From Semisulcospira habei (lineage: Eukaryota > Mollusca > Gastropoda > Semisulcospiridae): a stretch of DNA of 64,000 nt. Location of the stretch: positions 216,438,059 through 216,502,058 of the forward strand of contig BTPG01000001.1 of NCBI GenBank assembly GCA_036245525.1, read 5' to 3'. Below, one piece after another: positions 20,665 through 33,000 of the stretch. The notes beneath the pieces were generated by a model that saw nothing but the letters and a program-made list of their open reading frames with translations, ran no database searches and had not been told where the DNA came from. A program made the translations under genes and the position numbers. Positions within the stretch are counted from its first letter, which is position 1; each line of letters opens with the position of its first letter.

Positions 20665-20945
20665 TTGGTTAGCTCGGAGCTTAACGGGCGGGTTATGGGG
20701 AAACAGGGAAATCTATTACCTATGGCGGAGTACGACCTGAGCACAGTGATTAATTCAGGCGCACTACAACTTTGCCACGTTGATTTATCAAGACCTTTTA
20801 ACGGACATGTTATTGAACAAGCCCGTTTTTCCCCCTGGATTGTGAGTCCAGCTACCGGGTCCGGGACGGGGACTCGAACCCACGACCCGGCGATTCCCTT
20901 CGCTCTCTTGCTCCGACGCTTAACTGCCTGAGCTATTTCCGGCGG
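20665..20945 (-). mobile_element. tRNA-headed SINE
   Basis: On the minus strand the 5' end carries a pol III promoter: box A tagctcaggcagttaagcg (about 20915-20935) and box B gggttcgagtccc (20869-20881) within a tRNA-like head. The body continues toward 20665. The head cannot form a good tRNA because it lacks a proper anticodon stem and CCA-side pairing, so it is a SINE and not a tRNA gene. The 3' limit is uncertain. Confidence 0.72.
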
Positions 20946-21090
20946 ACTTGCCTTATGACCTGTTACAATTTAATTTATTGGCCATGCAACTCAGTACAGG
21001 CGTCACTGCGGAGTTAGTGCATGCGTACCAATCATACTAAGGTCATAGCTCAAGTTATAGGTCATATTCTTACAGGTGACAGGAGTCAAT
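20946..21090. other. No recognised feature
   Basis: Short spacer between two SINE heads. Confidence 0.3.
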
Positions 21091-21180
21091 GGTCCTTGGT
21101 AGCTCAGTTGACAGAACTGGTCTGGAAGTCAGTCTAGTCAGACCCGAAGGTAGCGCGGAGTTTGCACCCAACTGAATGGG
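21091..21180 (+). mobile_element. SINE head, decayed
   Basis: ggtccttggtagctcagttg plus acagaactgg matches a tRNA-derived box A. The box B region (ggagtttgcaccc, 21157-21169) is degenerate. No body recognised downstream. Confidence 0.5.
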
Positions 21181-21249
21181 GTCAAATGATGTGTTCCGTT
21201 CTCTCCGATGCCCCGTCTTTGAAAAAACACCTTTTTATGTCGGAAAATG

Positions 21250-21310
21250 TTAACCCCTTCACCGAGCGGCTCATATGCAAGAGGCACAGGTACTCATGGC
21301 CCCCCTCATA
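21250..21310. mobile_element. P3-type MITE end
   Basis: TTAACCCCTTCACCGAGCGG (21250), then gcaagaggcacaggtactca and tggccccc: the left end and left hairpin arm of a P3 element. The right half is missing and the minisatellite follows. Confidence 0.6.
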
Positions 21311-21349
21311 ATGCTAATGACACGCAGATTATGTACTTTGCAAGCCGTA

Positions 21350-22565
21350 GAGCTGTCGACACGTAGTGCTAGCGACACACATAGTGCCATCGACATGTAG
21401 TAGTAGTAGCTACCATAGTGCTATCGACACGTAGAGCTATCGACACGTAGTGCTAGCGACACGTAGTGCTAGCGACACACATAGTGCCATCGACATGTAG
21501 TAGTAGTAGCTACCATAGTGCTATCGACACGTAGAGCTATCGACACGTAGTGCTAGCGACACGTAGTGCTAGCGACACACATAGTGCCATCGACATGTAG
21601 TAGTAGCTACCCTAGTGCTATCGACACGTAGAGCTATCGATACGTAGTGCTAGCGACACGTAGTGCTAGCCAACACACATAGTGCTAGCGACACACATAG
21701 TGCCATCGACATGTAGTAGTAGCTACCCTAGTGCTATCGACACGTAGAGCTATCGATACGTAGTGCTAGCGACACTTAGTGCTAGCCAACACACATAGTG
21801 CTAGCGACACACATAGTGCCATCGACATGTAGTAGTAGCTACCCTAGTGCTATCGACACGTAGAGCTATCGATACGTAGTGCTAGCGACACGTAGTGCTA
21901 GCCAACACACATAGTGCTAGCGACACACATAGTGCCATCGACATGTAGTAGTAGCTACCCTAGTGCTTTCGACACGTAGAGCTATCGACACGTAGTGCTA
22001 GCGACACACATAGTGCCATCGACATGTAGTAGTAGCTACCCTAGTGCTTTCGACACGTAGAGCTATCGACACGTAGTGCTAGCGACACACATAGTGCCAT
22101 CGACATGTAGTAGTAGCTACCCTAGTGCTTTCGACACGTAGAGCTATCGACACGTAGTGCTAGCGACACACATAGTGCCATCGACATGTAGTAGTAGCTA
22201 CCCTAGTGCTTTCGACACGTAGAGCTGTCGACACGTAGTGCTAGCGACACACATAGTGCCATCGACATGTAGTAGTAGCTACCATAGTGCTATCGACACG
22301 TAGAGCTATCGACACGTAGTGCTAGCGACACGTAGTGCTAGCCGACACACATAGTGCCATCGACATGTAGTAGTAGCTACCCTAGTGCTATCGACACGTA
22401 GAGCTATCGACACGTAGTGCTAGCGGCACACATAGTGCTAGCCGACACACATAGTGCTAGCCGACACACATAGTGCTAGCGACACACATAGTGCCATCGA
22501 CATGTAGTAGTAGCTAACCTAGTGCTATCGAAACGTAGAGCTATCGACACGTAGTGCTAGCGGTC
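21350..22565. repeat. Complex minisatellite (CGACACGTAGTGCTAG words)
   Basis: About 1.2 kb built from cgacacgtagtgctag, cgacacacatagtgc, catcgacatgtagtagtagc and tatcgacacgtagagc, combined into higher-order units of roughly 100-140 bp repeated around ten times. Unit order varies, showing repeated unequal exchange. No frame stays open. Confidence 0.93.
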
Positions 22566-22582
22566 GTAGAACTGTCTACACG

Positions 22583-22628
22583 CCGTGAGATGGCCTTAGT
22601 CGCCTGCTCGGCGTTAAACAGAAATAAC
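22583..22628 (+). mobile_element. SINE 3' tail (CTTAGTCGCCTGCTCGGCGTTAAA)
   Basis: gatggccttagtcgcctgct then cggcgttaaacagaaataac. The inverse of the same word stands at 44262-44303. A short 3' remnant. Confidence 0.55.
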
Positions 22629-22930
22629 TAACTATCGACACGTAGTATCCGTGATACTTAGTGCCAGCGAGTTCTTGTGACACGTAGTGCTAGCGATACG
22701 CACCCAGGTACCAGTACAGATGAACTGAGAACATGAGAATAAATTATTGGCAAAGGTCAAGTCAGCAGTCCGCTGTGGCTCACCGTGTGCTGTGTGAAGG
22801 TGTCTGGACTCGGCACTGTCGGGTCATGTATGTGTTGTACATTTACATCGGTATAGAGTGCGCACGGACTGACTACGCATAAAGCCTCGGAAACTCAACT
22901 GACAGTCTCTTTGAGCAAAGCTTGCCTCGT
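22629..22930. other. No recognised feature
   Basis: A few leftover words of the neighbouring minisatellite (up to about 22700), then unique-looking sequence. Confidence 0.35.
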
Positions 22931-22934
22931 GTTT

Positions 22935-22966
22935 TATTGTTGTTGTTGTTGTTGTTGTTGTTTTTG
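22935..22966. repeat. (GTT)n microsatellite
   Basis: About 9 GTT/TTG triplets followed by T. Confidence 0.95.
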
Positions 22967-22997
22967 CAAAGAACTTTTGAACGATTTCAAGAAAACT

Positions 22998-23128
22998 TTA
23001 ACCGCATTCAGCCCGACGCACGTGTTTCCCAAATGTTGGAGGCGTCATCTAACGACTATGCACCTGTTGCAGGAGATGGGTCGACCGTGATAATTCAAGG
23101 GTAGTGCCAGATTAGCTTGGCGCCGACA
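22998..23128. mobile_element. P1 MITE, half copy
   Basis: TTAA at 22998-23001, then ccgcattcagcccgacg and the left hairpin arm (gataattcaagggtagtgcc, agattagcttggcgcc). The right half is missing, cut exactly at the hairpin centre where the next inverted repeat begins (23129). Confidence 0.8.
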
Positions 23129-23788
23129 GGAAGTGGGCAGGAGAAACATACATACACAAACATGAAGGTGCGCTACTATATGTGTACTATACTAAGTTCC
23201 GGAGAAAGACATGGGTTATATAAGAGACCTGATCCATTCTTTTTGAGGATGGAAATGATCGTCTTATTCTATACCTGCATATTTCTCTGTGGGCTGGCGA
23301 TTGGGTGCCTGATAGGCGGGGGCAGGGGATCTAACTGTTGTCAGTCTGTCCAGCGCTGTGATTCCCCATGGTTTGCATACAATTCTGCCAGCGCTAGCCT
23401 CACCTATCTGGTTTGTGAGTATCTATAACTCGAGGCAAATTTGTATCGTTACATTGTTGTGTAATGTTCTGTGCATCTACTGTGGGAAATCAGGGTATTT
23501 ACCCGACCACATATAGTAGCGCACCTTCATGTTTGTGTATGCATGTTTCTCCTGCCCACTTCCTAAGTTCCGGAGAAAGACATGGGTTATATAAGAGACC
23601 TGATCCATTCTTTTTGAGGATGGAAATGATCGTCTTATTCTATACCTGCGTATTTCTCTGTGGGATGGCGATTGGGTGCCTGATAGGCGGGGGCAGGGGA
23701 TCTAACTGTTGTCTGTCCAGCGCTGTGATTCCCCTTGGTTTGCATACAATTCTGCCAGCGCTAGCCTCACCTATCTGGTTTGTGAGTA
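23129..23788. repeat. Inverted repeat plus about 228-bp direct duplication with hydrophobic frame
   Basis: Arms 23129-23184 and 23508-23563 are inverted copies (56 bases, one mismatch seen). A block starting ctaagttccggagaaagac occurs at 23192-23421 and again at 23563-23788. Both block copies keep a frame reading GLYKRPDPFFLRMEMIVLFY, then a hydrophobic stretch and IGCLIGGGRGSN, which looks like one membrane segment. After that a 4-base difference puts the copies in different frames. A possible donor (gtgagt) ends each block. I do not recognise the protein; it could be a duplicated exon or a piece of a mobile element. Confidence 0.7.
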
Positions 23789-24080
23789 ACAATAGTTTAG
23801 CCGCTGCCATCGAGAAATTTAGAACATGACGTGCTAAAAATATACCCCGATGAAGCCCCTGCCATAGTTATTCCTGCAGACTTCACGCTTTTGGTCTGTG
23901 ACAATGCGTCTGATCCGCGCATAGCTTCATTTAGCTTGTCATAGTTTCAGGCGGCATCAGTGATTCAGGTCAATGGTCACAGAGGTCTGAACAGGGTAGA
24001 TATTTCAACTTTGAAGTAGGTCACCTCCATTATCTCTCGAGGGTAGCGGCAAAACCATTGAGTTTTAGTGAAACCAACTC
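23789..24080. other. No recognised feature
   Basis: Unique-looking sequence leading to the large inverted composite. Confidence 0.3.
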
Positions 24081-24309
24081 ATTTTTTAAATTCCCTTTTA
24101 TTTATAGAAAAGACTTTGCAAGATGGGTCGCGGTGGGGCGAATTTAATAGCATGTCCATGATGTCAACGGCGGGTAGGCCTATACCTCTGACACCTGAAG
24201 CAACAAGATAAAATTACGTCATGTCTGGTTACGCTAACCTCGCTGCTGAACGTACATTTGGCGCGACTACTGAAGCGCCGTATGTGCGTATGTATGTGGG
24301 TGCGTGTGT

Positions 24310-24321
24310 GTGTGCGTGCGC

Positions 24322-24396
<75 letters not shown>

Positions 24397-24402
24397 CGCG
24401 CG
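24310..24402. repeat. (GT)n microsatellite
   Basis: About 35 GT dinucleotides with CG-rich edges, in module A. Its inverted partner in A' is the (AC)n at 26576-26632. Confidence 0.95.
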
Positions 24403-24851
24403 TATTTTTTAAACAAGAGAATGTCCGGCGATAGGCCTACTGCTGTACGCACAAGCTTGAAACTTGGCGAAATACTTTATTCAAAGGGTGGCTAAGAGAG
24501 CCTCTGAGCATATTGTAGTTGCCTGTCTCACTGAGGACATAAACAACCGTTTATAGAAAGTCGGTTGACCCAGATTGGAGTCCGTAATTTTTGTCATGTG
24601 TACTTGAAATTTTGGATAGAGCTAGTTTGGATAAAGACATTGAATGAGTTCGTTAGCCAGCTTTGTACCCTTTCGACTTCTTCAGTAAAAAATTAATTCT
24701 TTTCGGAAAAAAAAATATAACAGTAAAATATCTTGACATCTGGAGAAAGTCAGACAGTAGCGGTGAGGCAAAAGAAGCAACTCGGTCACCACGCAGACAT
24801 ACTCTAAATATCTCTCTCGCTCGCTCGCTCTCACACATATGCGCACATCTC

Positions 24852-24904
24852 CAAGAGGCATAGATCCTCATGCGCCCGGAGTTCTCATGAACATTTATGC
24901 CTCT
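24852..24904. repeat. P3 palindrome, degenerate (module A)
   Basis: ccaagaggcatagatcctca, tgcgcccggag and a partial inverse ending tttatgcctcta. Inverted partner of 25572-25627. Confidence 0.65.
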
Positions 24905-25571
24905 ACACATCGACGCGCTTTCAGAAGAGCATGCAGGTGTACTTAGTATATCATGTAGCTAGATAAAGTCAACCTGACTTCACACAAATCATAGCAAGAC
25001 TGAAATTGAACCTTGAAATTTTAGTTTTGTCACCATTTTCTCAAGTCTTGAAGCGAAAGCGAAACTCATATCACGTTAAATACAAAATTACGTAAAAACA
25101 AAGATGGGATGAACCATAACCCACAAAGTCCCTTCTATATGAGAGCTGTCAGCGCTGTCAATGGCCTCTACCTTTTGTCTTTGACCTGATTCTGATGTTG
25201 AATTATCTCCTATGGAAAAAGTCTCGCAGATCTGCCAATGCGTCAGTGAGTTCTATATTATTGGCGCAGGACATACGCGTCATTGATTTGTCAAACGTCA
25301 TTTGTCATGACGTAAGTATTAGTTTTTATGTAATTTTATATTTAACGTGATATGAGTTTCACTTTCGCTTCATGATAGGCTTGAGAAAATGGTGACAAAA
25401 CTAGAACTTCACGGTACAATTTCACTCTTGCTATAATTTGTGCGAAAGCAGGTTGACTTTACCTAGCTACATGATATACTAAGTACACCGGTCACCTGCA
25501 TGCTCTTCTGAAAGCGCGTCGATGTGTGTGTGCATGTTAGTGTGTGCGTGCGCGCGCGCTCCAAACATCTC

Positions 25572-25627
25572 CAAGAGGCACAGATCCTCATGCGCCTGGA
25601 GGGCGCATAAGGTTCTATTCCTCCTGG
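25572..25627. repeat. P3 palindrome, degenerate (module A')
   Basis: ccaagaggcacagatcctca, tgcgcctggagggcgcataagg and a decayed inverse. It was in the module before that module was duplicated and inverted. Confidence 0.65.
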
Positions 25628-26094
25628 AGATGCGCGCATGTTTGTGAGAGTGAGAGAGAGAGCCGCGCGCAAGAGAGAGAATGACGTCATATTTAGAGTA
25701 TTATGATGTCACTGTCTGCGTGGTGACTGACGGAGTTGCCTCTTTTACGTCACCGCCACTGTCTGATTTTCTCTAAAAGTAAAAGTTTTTTTAGTGTTTT
25801 AATTCTTTTCTGAAAAGAATTAATTTTGACTAAAGAAGTTGAAAGGATACAAAGCTGGCTAACGAACTCATCCAATGTCTTTCTCCAAACTAGCTATATC
25901 CAAAAGTTCAAGTAAATATGACAAAAATTACGGACTCTAATCTGGGTCAACCGACTTCCGGTTGTTTATGTCTTCAATGAGATATTCAATTACAATATGC
26001 TCGAAGGCTCTCTTAGTCTTAGCCACCCACTTAAGAAGATATTTCGCCAAGTTTCAAGCTTGTGTGTACAGAAATATCGGAGATTCTCGTGTTT

Positions 26095-26533
26095 ACATAC
26101 ATACATACATACATACATAATAAAAATAATAATAATAATACCGTTATTATATAGGCGCTTTTTCTCAATTTTGGGGAAATCGACTCAAAGCGCCGCGCCT
26201 GAAACCCAACACACACACTCACGAAACAAACGCGGATTTACGCCATTTAAGACAAACACAGTACAAGACAAACGAAGGGCCAGTCAGCTACTGAAGTTAC
26301 AGAGATTTTTTTTATCGCTTGTATTTGAAATTTTGTAAAGTGGCCTGAGACCGGTACCAAAGTGTGGGGGGTGGAAGAACCGGAGTACCCGGAGAAAGAA
26401 CCCCCGACGGTCCGCCCGAATTAACGGTGACACTTACCAGAGGAGAAAAGTCCAACGCCGGAACCCGGTATCGAACCGCTCACCTTTGGAATTGGTGGCA
26501 GGCGCCTTAACCACTGCGCCACGGACCGCCCCG
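26095..26533 (-). mobile_element. Full-length tRNA-headed SINE
   Basis: Minus strand: head ggggcggtccgtggcgcagt with box A tggcgcagtggttaagg (26505-26521) and box B ggttcgatacc (26467-26477). The body includes ccactttacaaaatttcaaa and tacaagcgat; the tail is gcggcgctttgagtcg, aagcgcctatataataacgg and (TATT)n, then (GTAT)n. The same body and tail occur at 60690-61050. It is missing from module A, so it inserted after the inverted duplication formed. Confidence 0.85.
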
Positions 26534-26667
<134 letters not shown>

Positions 26668-27072
26668 ACGCACTTACGGCGCTTCGCGCCAAATGTACGT
26701 TCAGCAGCGAGGTTAGCGTAACTAGACATGACGTAATTTGTATCTTGTTACTTCAATTGTTAGAGGTTTAGCCTGCTCGCCTTTGACATCATGGACATGC
26801 TATTAAATTGCCCCGTCCTAAAAAGTCTCTTCTATAAATAGAAGGGGCTTAAAAATACGTCATGACAAATGACGCTTGACAATCCAATGACGCGTATGCT
26901 TTGCGAGAGCCCCTTATAGAGTTCACTATGACGCATTGGCACATCTGCGAGGCTTTTTGAAAAGGGAGTTATTTCAACATCAGAATAAAGTCAAAGACAA
27001 AAGGTAGAGACCCTTGACAGCGAGGACAGCTCTCCTATAGAAGGGACTTTGTGGGTTATGGTTCATCCCATC

Positions 27073-30000
27073 TTGCTCTTCATAGCGTTGTCCTAAAGTA
27101 TCGGTATCTTGTTCTTCATAGCGTTGTCCTAAAGTGTCGGTATCTTGTTCTTCATAGCGTTGTCCTAAAGTATCGGTATCTTGTTCTTCATAGCGTTGTC
27201 CTAAAGTGTCGGTATCTTGTTCTTCATAGCGTTGTCCTAAAGTGTCGGTATCTTGTTCTTCATAGCGTTGTCCTAAAGTGTCGGTATCTTGTTCTTCATA
27301 GCGTTGTCCTAAAGTATCGGTATCTTGTTCTTCATAGCGTTGTCCTAAAGTGTCGGTATCTTGTTCTTCATAGCGTTGACCTAAAGTGTCGGTATCTTGT
27401 TCTTCATAGCGTTGTCCTAAAGTGTCGGTATCTTGTTCTTCATAGCGTTGTCCTAAAGTATCGGTATCTTGTTCTTCATAGCGTTGTCCTAAAGTATCGG
27501 TATCTTGTTCTTCATAGCGTTGTCCTAAAGTATCGGTATCTTGTTCTTCATAGCGTTGTCCTAAAGTATCGGTATCTTGTTCTTCATAGCGTTGTCCTAA
27601 AGTATCGGTATCTTGTTCTTCATAGCGTTGTCCTAAAGTATCGGTATCTTGTTCTTCATAGCGTTGTCCTAAAGTATCGGTATCTTGTTCTTCATAGCGT
27701 TGTCCTAAAGTATCGGTATCTTGTTCTTCATTACGTTGTCCTAAAGTATCGGTATCTTGTTCTTCATAGCGTTGTCCTAAAGTATCGGTATCTTGTTCTT
27801 CATAGCGTTGTCCTAAAGTGTCGGTATCTTGTTCTTCATAGCGTTGTCCTAAAGTGTCGGTATCTTGTTCTTCATAGCGTTGTCCTAAAGTATCGGTATC
27901 TTGTTCTTCATAGCGTTGTCCTAAAGTGTCGGTATCTTGTTCTTCATAGCGTTGTCCTAAAATATCGGTATCTTGTTCTTCATAGCGTTGTCCTAAAGTG
28001 TCGGTATCTTGTTCTTCATAGCATTGTCCTAAAGTGTCGGTATCTTGTTCTTCATAGCGTTGTCCTAAAGTATCGGTATCTTGTTCTTCATAGCGTTGTC
28101 CTAAAGTGTCGGTATCTTGTTCTTCATAGCGTTGTCCTAAAGTATCGGTATCTTGTTCTTCATAGCGTTGTCCTAAAGTGTCGGTATCTTGTTCTTCATA
28201 GCGTTGTCCTAAAGTGTCGGTATCTTGTTCTTCATAGCGTTGTCCTAAAGTGTCGGTATCTTGTTCTTCATAGCGTTGTCCTAAAGTATCGGTATCTTGT
28301 TCTTCATAGCGTTGTCCTAAAGTGTCGGTATCTTGTTCTTCATAGCGTTGTCCTAAAGTGTCGGTATCTTGTTCTTCATAGCGTTGTCCTAAAGTATCGG
28401 TATCTTGTTCTTCATAGCGTTTTCCTAAAGTGTCGGTATCTTGTTCTTCATAGCGTTGTCCTAAAGTATCGGTATCTTGTTCTTCATAGCGTTGTCCTAA
28501 AGTGTCGGTATCTTGTTCTTCATAGCGTTGTCCTAAAGTATCGGTATCTTGTTCTTCATAGCGTTGTCCTAAAGTGTCGGTATCTTGTTCTTCATAGCGT
28601 TGTCCTAAAGTGTCGGTATCTTGTTCAGTATGGTGCATCCCATCTTGTTCTTCATAGCGTTGTCCTAAAGTATCGGTATCTTGTTCTTCATAGCGTTGTC
28701 CTAAAGTGTCGGTATCTTGTTCTTCATAGCGTTGTCCTAAAGTGTCGGTATCTTGTTCTTCATAGCGTTGTCCTAAAGTGTCGATATCTTGTTCTTCATA
28801 GCGTTGTCCTAAAGTATCGGTATCTTGTTCTTCATAGCGTTGTCCTAAAGTGTCGGTATCTTGTTCTTCATAGCGTTGTCCTAAAGTATCGGTATCTTGT
28901 TCTTCATAGCGTTGTCCTAAAGTGTCGGTATCTTATTCTTCATAGAATTGTCCTAAAGTGTCGGTATCTTGTTCTTCATAGCGTTGTCCTAAAGTGTCCG
29001 TATCTTGTTCAGTATGGTGCATCCCATCTTGTTCTTCATAGCGTTGTCCTAAAGTATCGGTATCTTCTTCTTCATAGCATTGTCCTAAAGTGTCGGTATC
29101 TTGTTCTTCATAGCGTTGTCCTAAAGTATCGGTATCTTGTTCTTCATAGCGTTGTCCTAAAGTGACAGTATCTTGTTCTTCATTGCGTTGTCCTAAAGTG
29201 TCGGTATCTTGTTCTTCATAGCGTTGTCCTAAAGTGTCGGTATCTTGTTCAGTATGGTGCATCCCATCTTGTTCTTCATAGCGTTGTCCTAAAGTGTCGG
29301 TATCTTGTTCTTCATAGCGTTGTCCTAAAGTGTCGGTATCTTGTTCTTCATAGCGTTGTCCTAAAGTGTCGGTATCTTGTTCAGTATGGTGCATCACATC
29401 TTGTTCTTCATAGCGTTGTCTTAAAGTGTCGGTATCTTGTTCTTCATAGCGTTGTCCTAAAGTGTCGGTATCTTGTTCAGTATGGTGCATCCCATCTTGT
29501 TCTTCATAGCGTTGTCCTAAAGTGTCGGTATCTTGTTCTTCATAGCGTTGTCCTAAAGTGTCGGTATCTTGTTCAGTATGGTGCATCCCATCTTGTTCTT
29601 CATAGCGTTGTCCTAAAGTGTCAGTATCTTGTTCAGTATGGTGCATCCCATCTTGTTCTTCATAGCGTTGTCCTAAAGTGTCGGTATCTTGTTCTTCATA
29701 GCGTTGTCCTAAAGTGTCGGTATCTTGTTCTTCATAGCGTTGTCCTAAAGTATCGGTATCTTGTTCTTCATAGCGTTGTCCTAAAAGGTCGGTATCTAGT
29801 TCTTCATAGCGTTGTCCTAAAGTGTCGGTATCTTCTTCTTCATAGCGTTGTCCTAAAGTGTCGGTATCTTGTTCTTCATAGCGTTGTCCTAAAGTGTCGG
29901 TATCTTGTTCTTCATAGCGTTGTCCTAAAGTGTCGGTATCTTGTTCTTCATTGCGTTGTCCTAAAGTGTCGGTATCTTGTTCTTCATAGCGTTGTCCTAA

Positions 30001-33000
30001 AGTGTCGGTATCTTCTTCTTCATAGCGTTGTCCTAAAGTGTCGGTATCTTGTTCTTCATAGCGTTGTCCTAAAGTGTCGGTATCTTGTTCAGTATGGTGC
30101 ATCCCATCTTGTTCTTCATAGCGTTGTCCTAAAGTGTCGGTATCTTGTTCTTCATAGCGTTGTCCTAAAGTATCGGTATCTTGTTCTTCATAGCATTGTC
30201 CAAAAGTGTCGGTATCTTGTTCTTCATAGCATTGTCCTAAAGTGTCGGTATCTTGTTCTTCATAGCGTTGTCCTAAAGTGTCGGTATCTTGTTCAGTATG
30301 GTGCATCCCATCTTGTTCTTCATAGCGTTGTCCTAAAGTATCGGTATCTTGTTCTTCATAGCGTTGTCCTAAAGTGTCGGTATCTTGTTCTTCATAGCGT
30401 TGTCCTAAAGTGTCGGTATCTTGTTCTTCATAGCGTTGTCCTAAAGTGTCGGTATCTTGTTCAGTATGGTGCATCCCATCTTGTTCTTCATAGCGTTGTC
30501 CTAAAGTGTCGGTATCTTGTTCTTCATAGCGTTGTCCTAAAGTGTCGGTATCTTGTTCTTCATAGCGTTGTCCTAAAGTGTCGGTATCTTGTTCTTCATA
30601 GCGTTGTCCTAAAGTGTCGGTATCTTGTTCTTCATAGCGTTGTCCTAAAGTGTCGGTATCTTGTTCAGTATGGTGCATCCCATCTTGTTCTTCATAGCGT
30701 TGTCCTAAAGTGTCGGTATCTTGTTCTTCATAGCGTTGTCCTAAAGTGTCGGTATCTTGTTCTTCATAGCGTTGTCCTAAAGTGTCGGTATCTTGTTCTT
30801 CATAAGCGTTGTCCTAAAGTGTCGGTATCTTGTTTAGTATGGTGCATCCCATCTTGTTCTTCATAGCGTTGTCCTAAAGTGTCGGTATCTTGTTCTTCAT
30901 AGCGTTGTCCTAAAGTATCGGTATCTTGTTCTTCATAGCGTTGTCCTAAAGTGTCGGTATCTTGTTCTTCATAGCGTTGTCCTAAAGAGTCGGTATCTTG
31001 TTCTTCATAGCGTTGTCCTAAAGTGTCGCTATCTTGTTCTTCATAGCGTTGTCCTAAAGTTTCGGTATCTTGTTCAGTATGGTGCATCCCATCTTGTTCT
31101 TCATAGCGTTGTCCTAAAGTGTCAGTATCTTGTTCAGTATGGTGCATCCCATCTTGTTCTTCATAGCGTTGTCCTAAAGTGTCGGTATCTTGTTCTTCAT
31201 AGCGTTGTCCTAAAGTGTCGGTATCTTGTTCTTCATAGCGTTGTCCTAAAGTATCGGTATCTTGTTCTTCATAGCGTTGTCCTAAAGTGTCGGTATCTAG
31301 TTCTTCATAGCGTTGTCCTAAAGTGTCGGTATCTTCTTCTTCATAGCGTTGTCCTAAAGTGTCGGTATCTTGTTCTTCATAGCGTTGTCCTAAAGTGTCG
31401 GTATCTTGTTCTTCATAGCGTTGTCCTAAAGTGTCGGTATCTTGTTCTTCATTGCGTTGTCCTAAAGTGTCGGTATCTTGTTCTTCATAGCGTTGTCCTA
31501 AAGTGTCGGTATCATCTTCTTTATAGCGTTGTCCTAAAGTGTCGGTATCTTGTTCTTCATAGCGTTGTCCTAAAGTGTCGGTATCTTGTTCAGTATGGTG
31601 CATCCCATCTTGTTCTTCATAGCGTTGTCCTAAAGTGTCGGTATCTTGTTCTTCATAGCGTTGTCCTAAAGTATCGGTATCTTGTTCTTCATAGCATTGT
31701 CCAAAAGTGTCGGTATCTTGTTCTTCATAGCATTGTCCTAAAGTGTCGGTATCTTGTTCTTCATAGCGTTGTCCTAAAGTGTCGGTATCTTGTTCAGTAT
31801 GGTGCATCCCATCTTGTTCTTCATAGCGTTGTCCTAAAGTATCGGTATCTTGTTCTTCATAGCGTTGTCCTAAAGTGTCGGTATCTTGTTCTTCATAGCG
31901 TTGTCCTAAAGTGTCGGTATCTTGTTCTTCATAGCGTTGTCCTAAAGTGTCGGTATCTTGTTCAGTATGGTGCATCCCATCTTGTTCTTCATAGCGTTGT
32001 CCTAAAGTGTCGGTATCTTGTTCTTCATAGCGTTGTCCTAAAGTGTCGGTATCTTGTTCTTCATAGCGTTGTCCTAAAGTGTCGGTATCTTGTTCTTCAT
32101 AGCGTTGTCCTAAAGTGTCGGTATCTTGTTCTTCATAGCGTTGTCCTAAAGTGTCGGTATCTTGTTCAGTATGGTGCATCCCATCTTGTTCTTCATAGCG
32201 TTGTCCTAAAGTGTCGGTATCTTGTTCTTCATAGCGTTGTCCTAAAGTGTCGGTATCTTGTTCTTCATAGCGTTGTCCTAAAGTGTCGGTATCTTGTTCT
32301 TCATAAGCGTTGTCCTAAAGTGTCGGTATCTTGTTTAGTATGGTGCATCCCATCTTGTTCTTCATAGCGTTGTCCTAAAGTGTCGGTATCTTGTTCTTCA
32401 TAGCGTTGTCCTAAAGTATCGGTATCTTGTTCTTCATAGCGTTGTCCTAAAGTGTCGGTATCTTGTTCTTCATAGCGTTGTCCTAAAGAGTCGGTATCTT
32501 GTTCTTCATAGCGTTGTCCTAAAGTGTCGGTATCTTGTTCTTCATAGCGTTGTCCTAAAGTTTCGGTATCTTGTTCAGTATGGTGCATCCCATCTTGTTC
32601 TTCATAGCGTTGTCCTAAAGTGTCGGTATCTTGTTCTTCATCGCGTTGTCCTAAAGTGTCGGTATCTTGTTCAGTATGGTACCCCACCCGGGTCTGCCCT
32701 GGGGGACTTGGGTGGGGTTAGGTATTTTTTAGTTCACAGGATCACCCTGGTCAGCCCCACAGGGTGGGGTTTTCTCTCTATTCTGGGGCATGTGTTTCTG
32801 TCTACCCGAGGTCCATTCACCTGTATTTGCCTTTTTTAAACTCTCCCTACTGTCTGCACTGCCTGTAGCTCTTGATATTGAATGTGTGTTGCTAAATGGT
32901 CTTAGCTTTATTTAGGCCCCATGTGTTAGGTTTATTTAATGTGTTTGACCGGCTGGCGACATACATTCAATGTTCTGTTTAGTTGGTTGTTTTTTTTTCA

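Noticed and set aside
20869..20945. tRNA gene
   Set aside because: Boxes A and B are present, but the sequence does not fold into a proper tRNA with an anticodon arm and acceptor pairing, and it continues into a SINE body.
26467..26533. tRNA gene
   Set aside because: Same reasoning: it is the head of a full SINE with the recognised body and tail.
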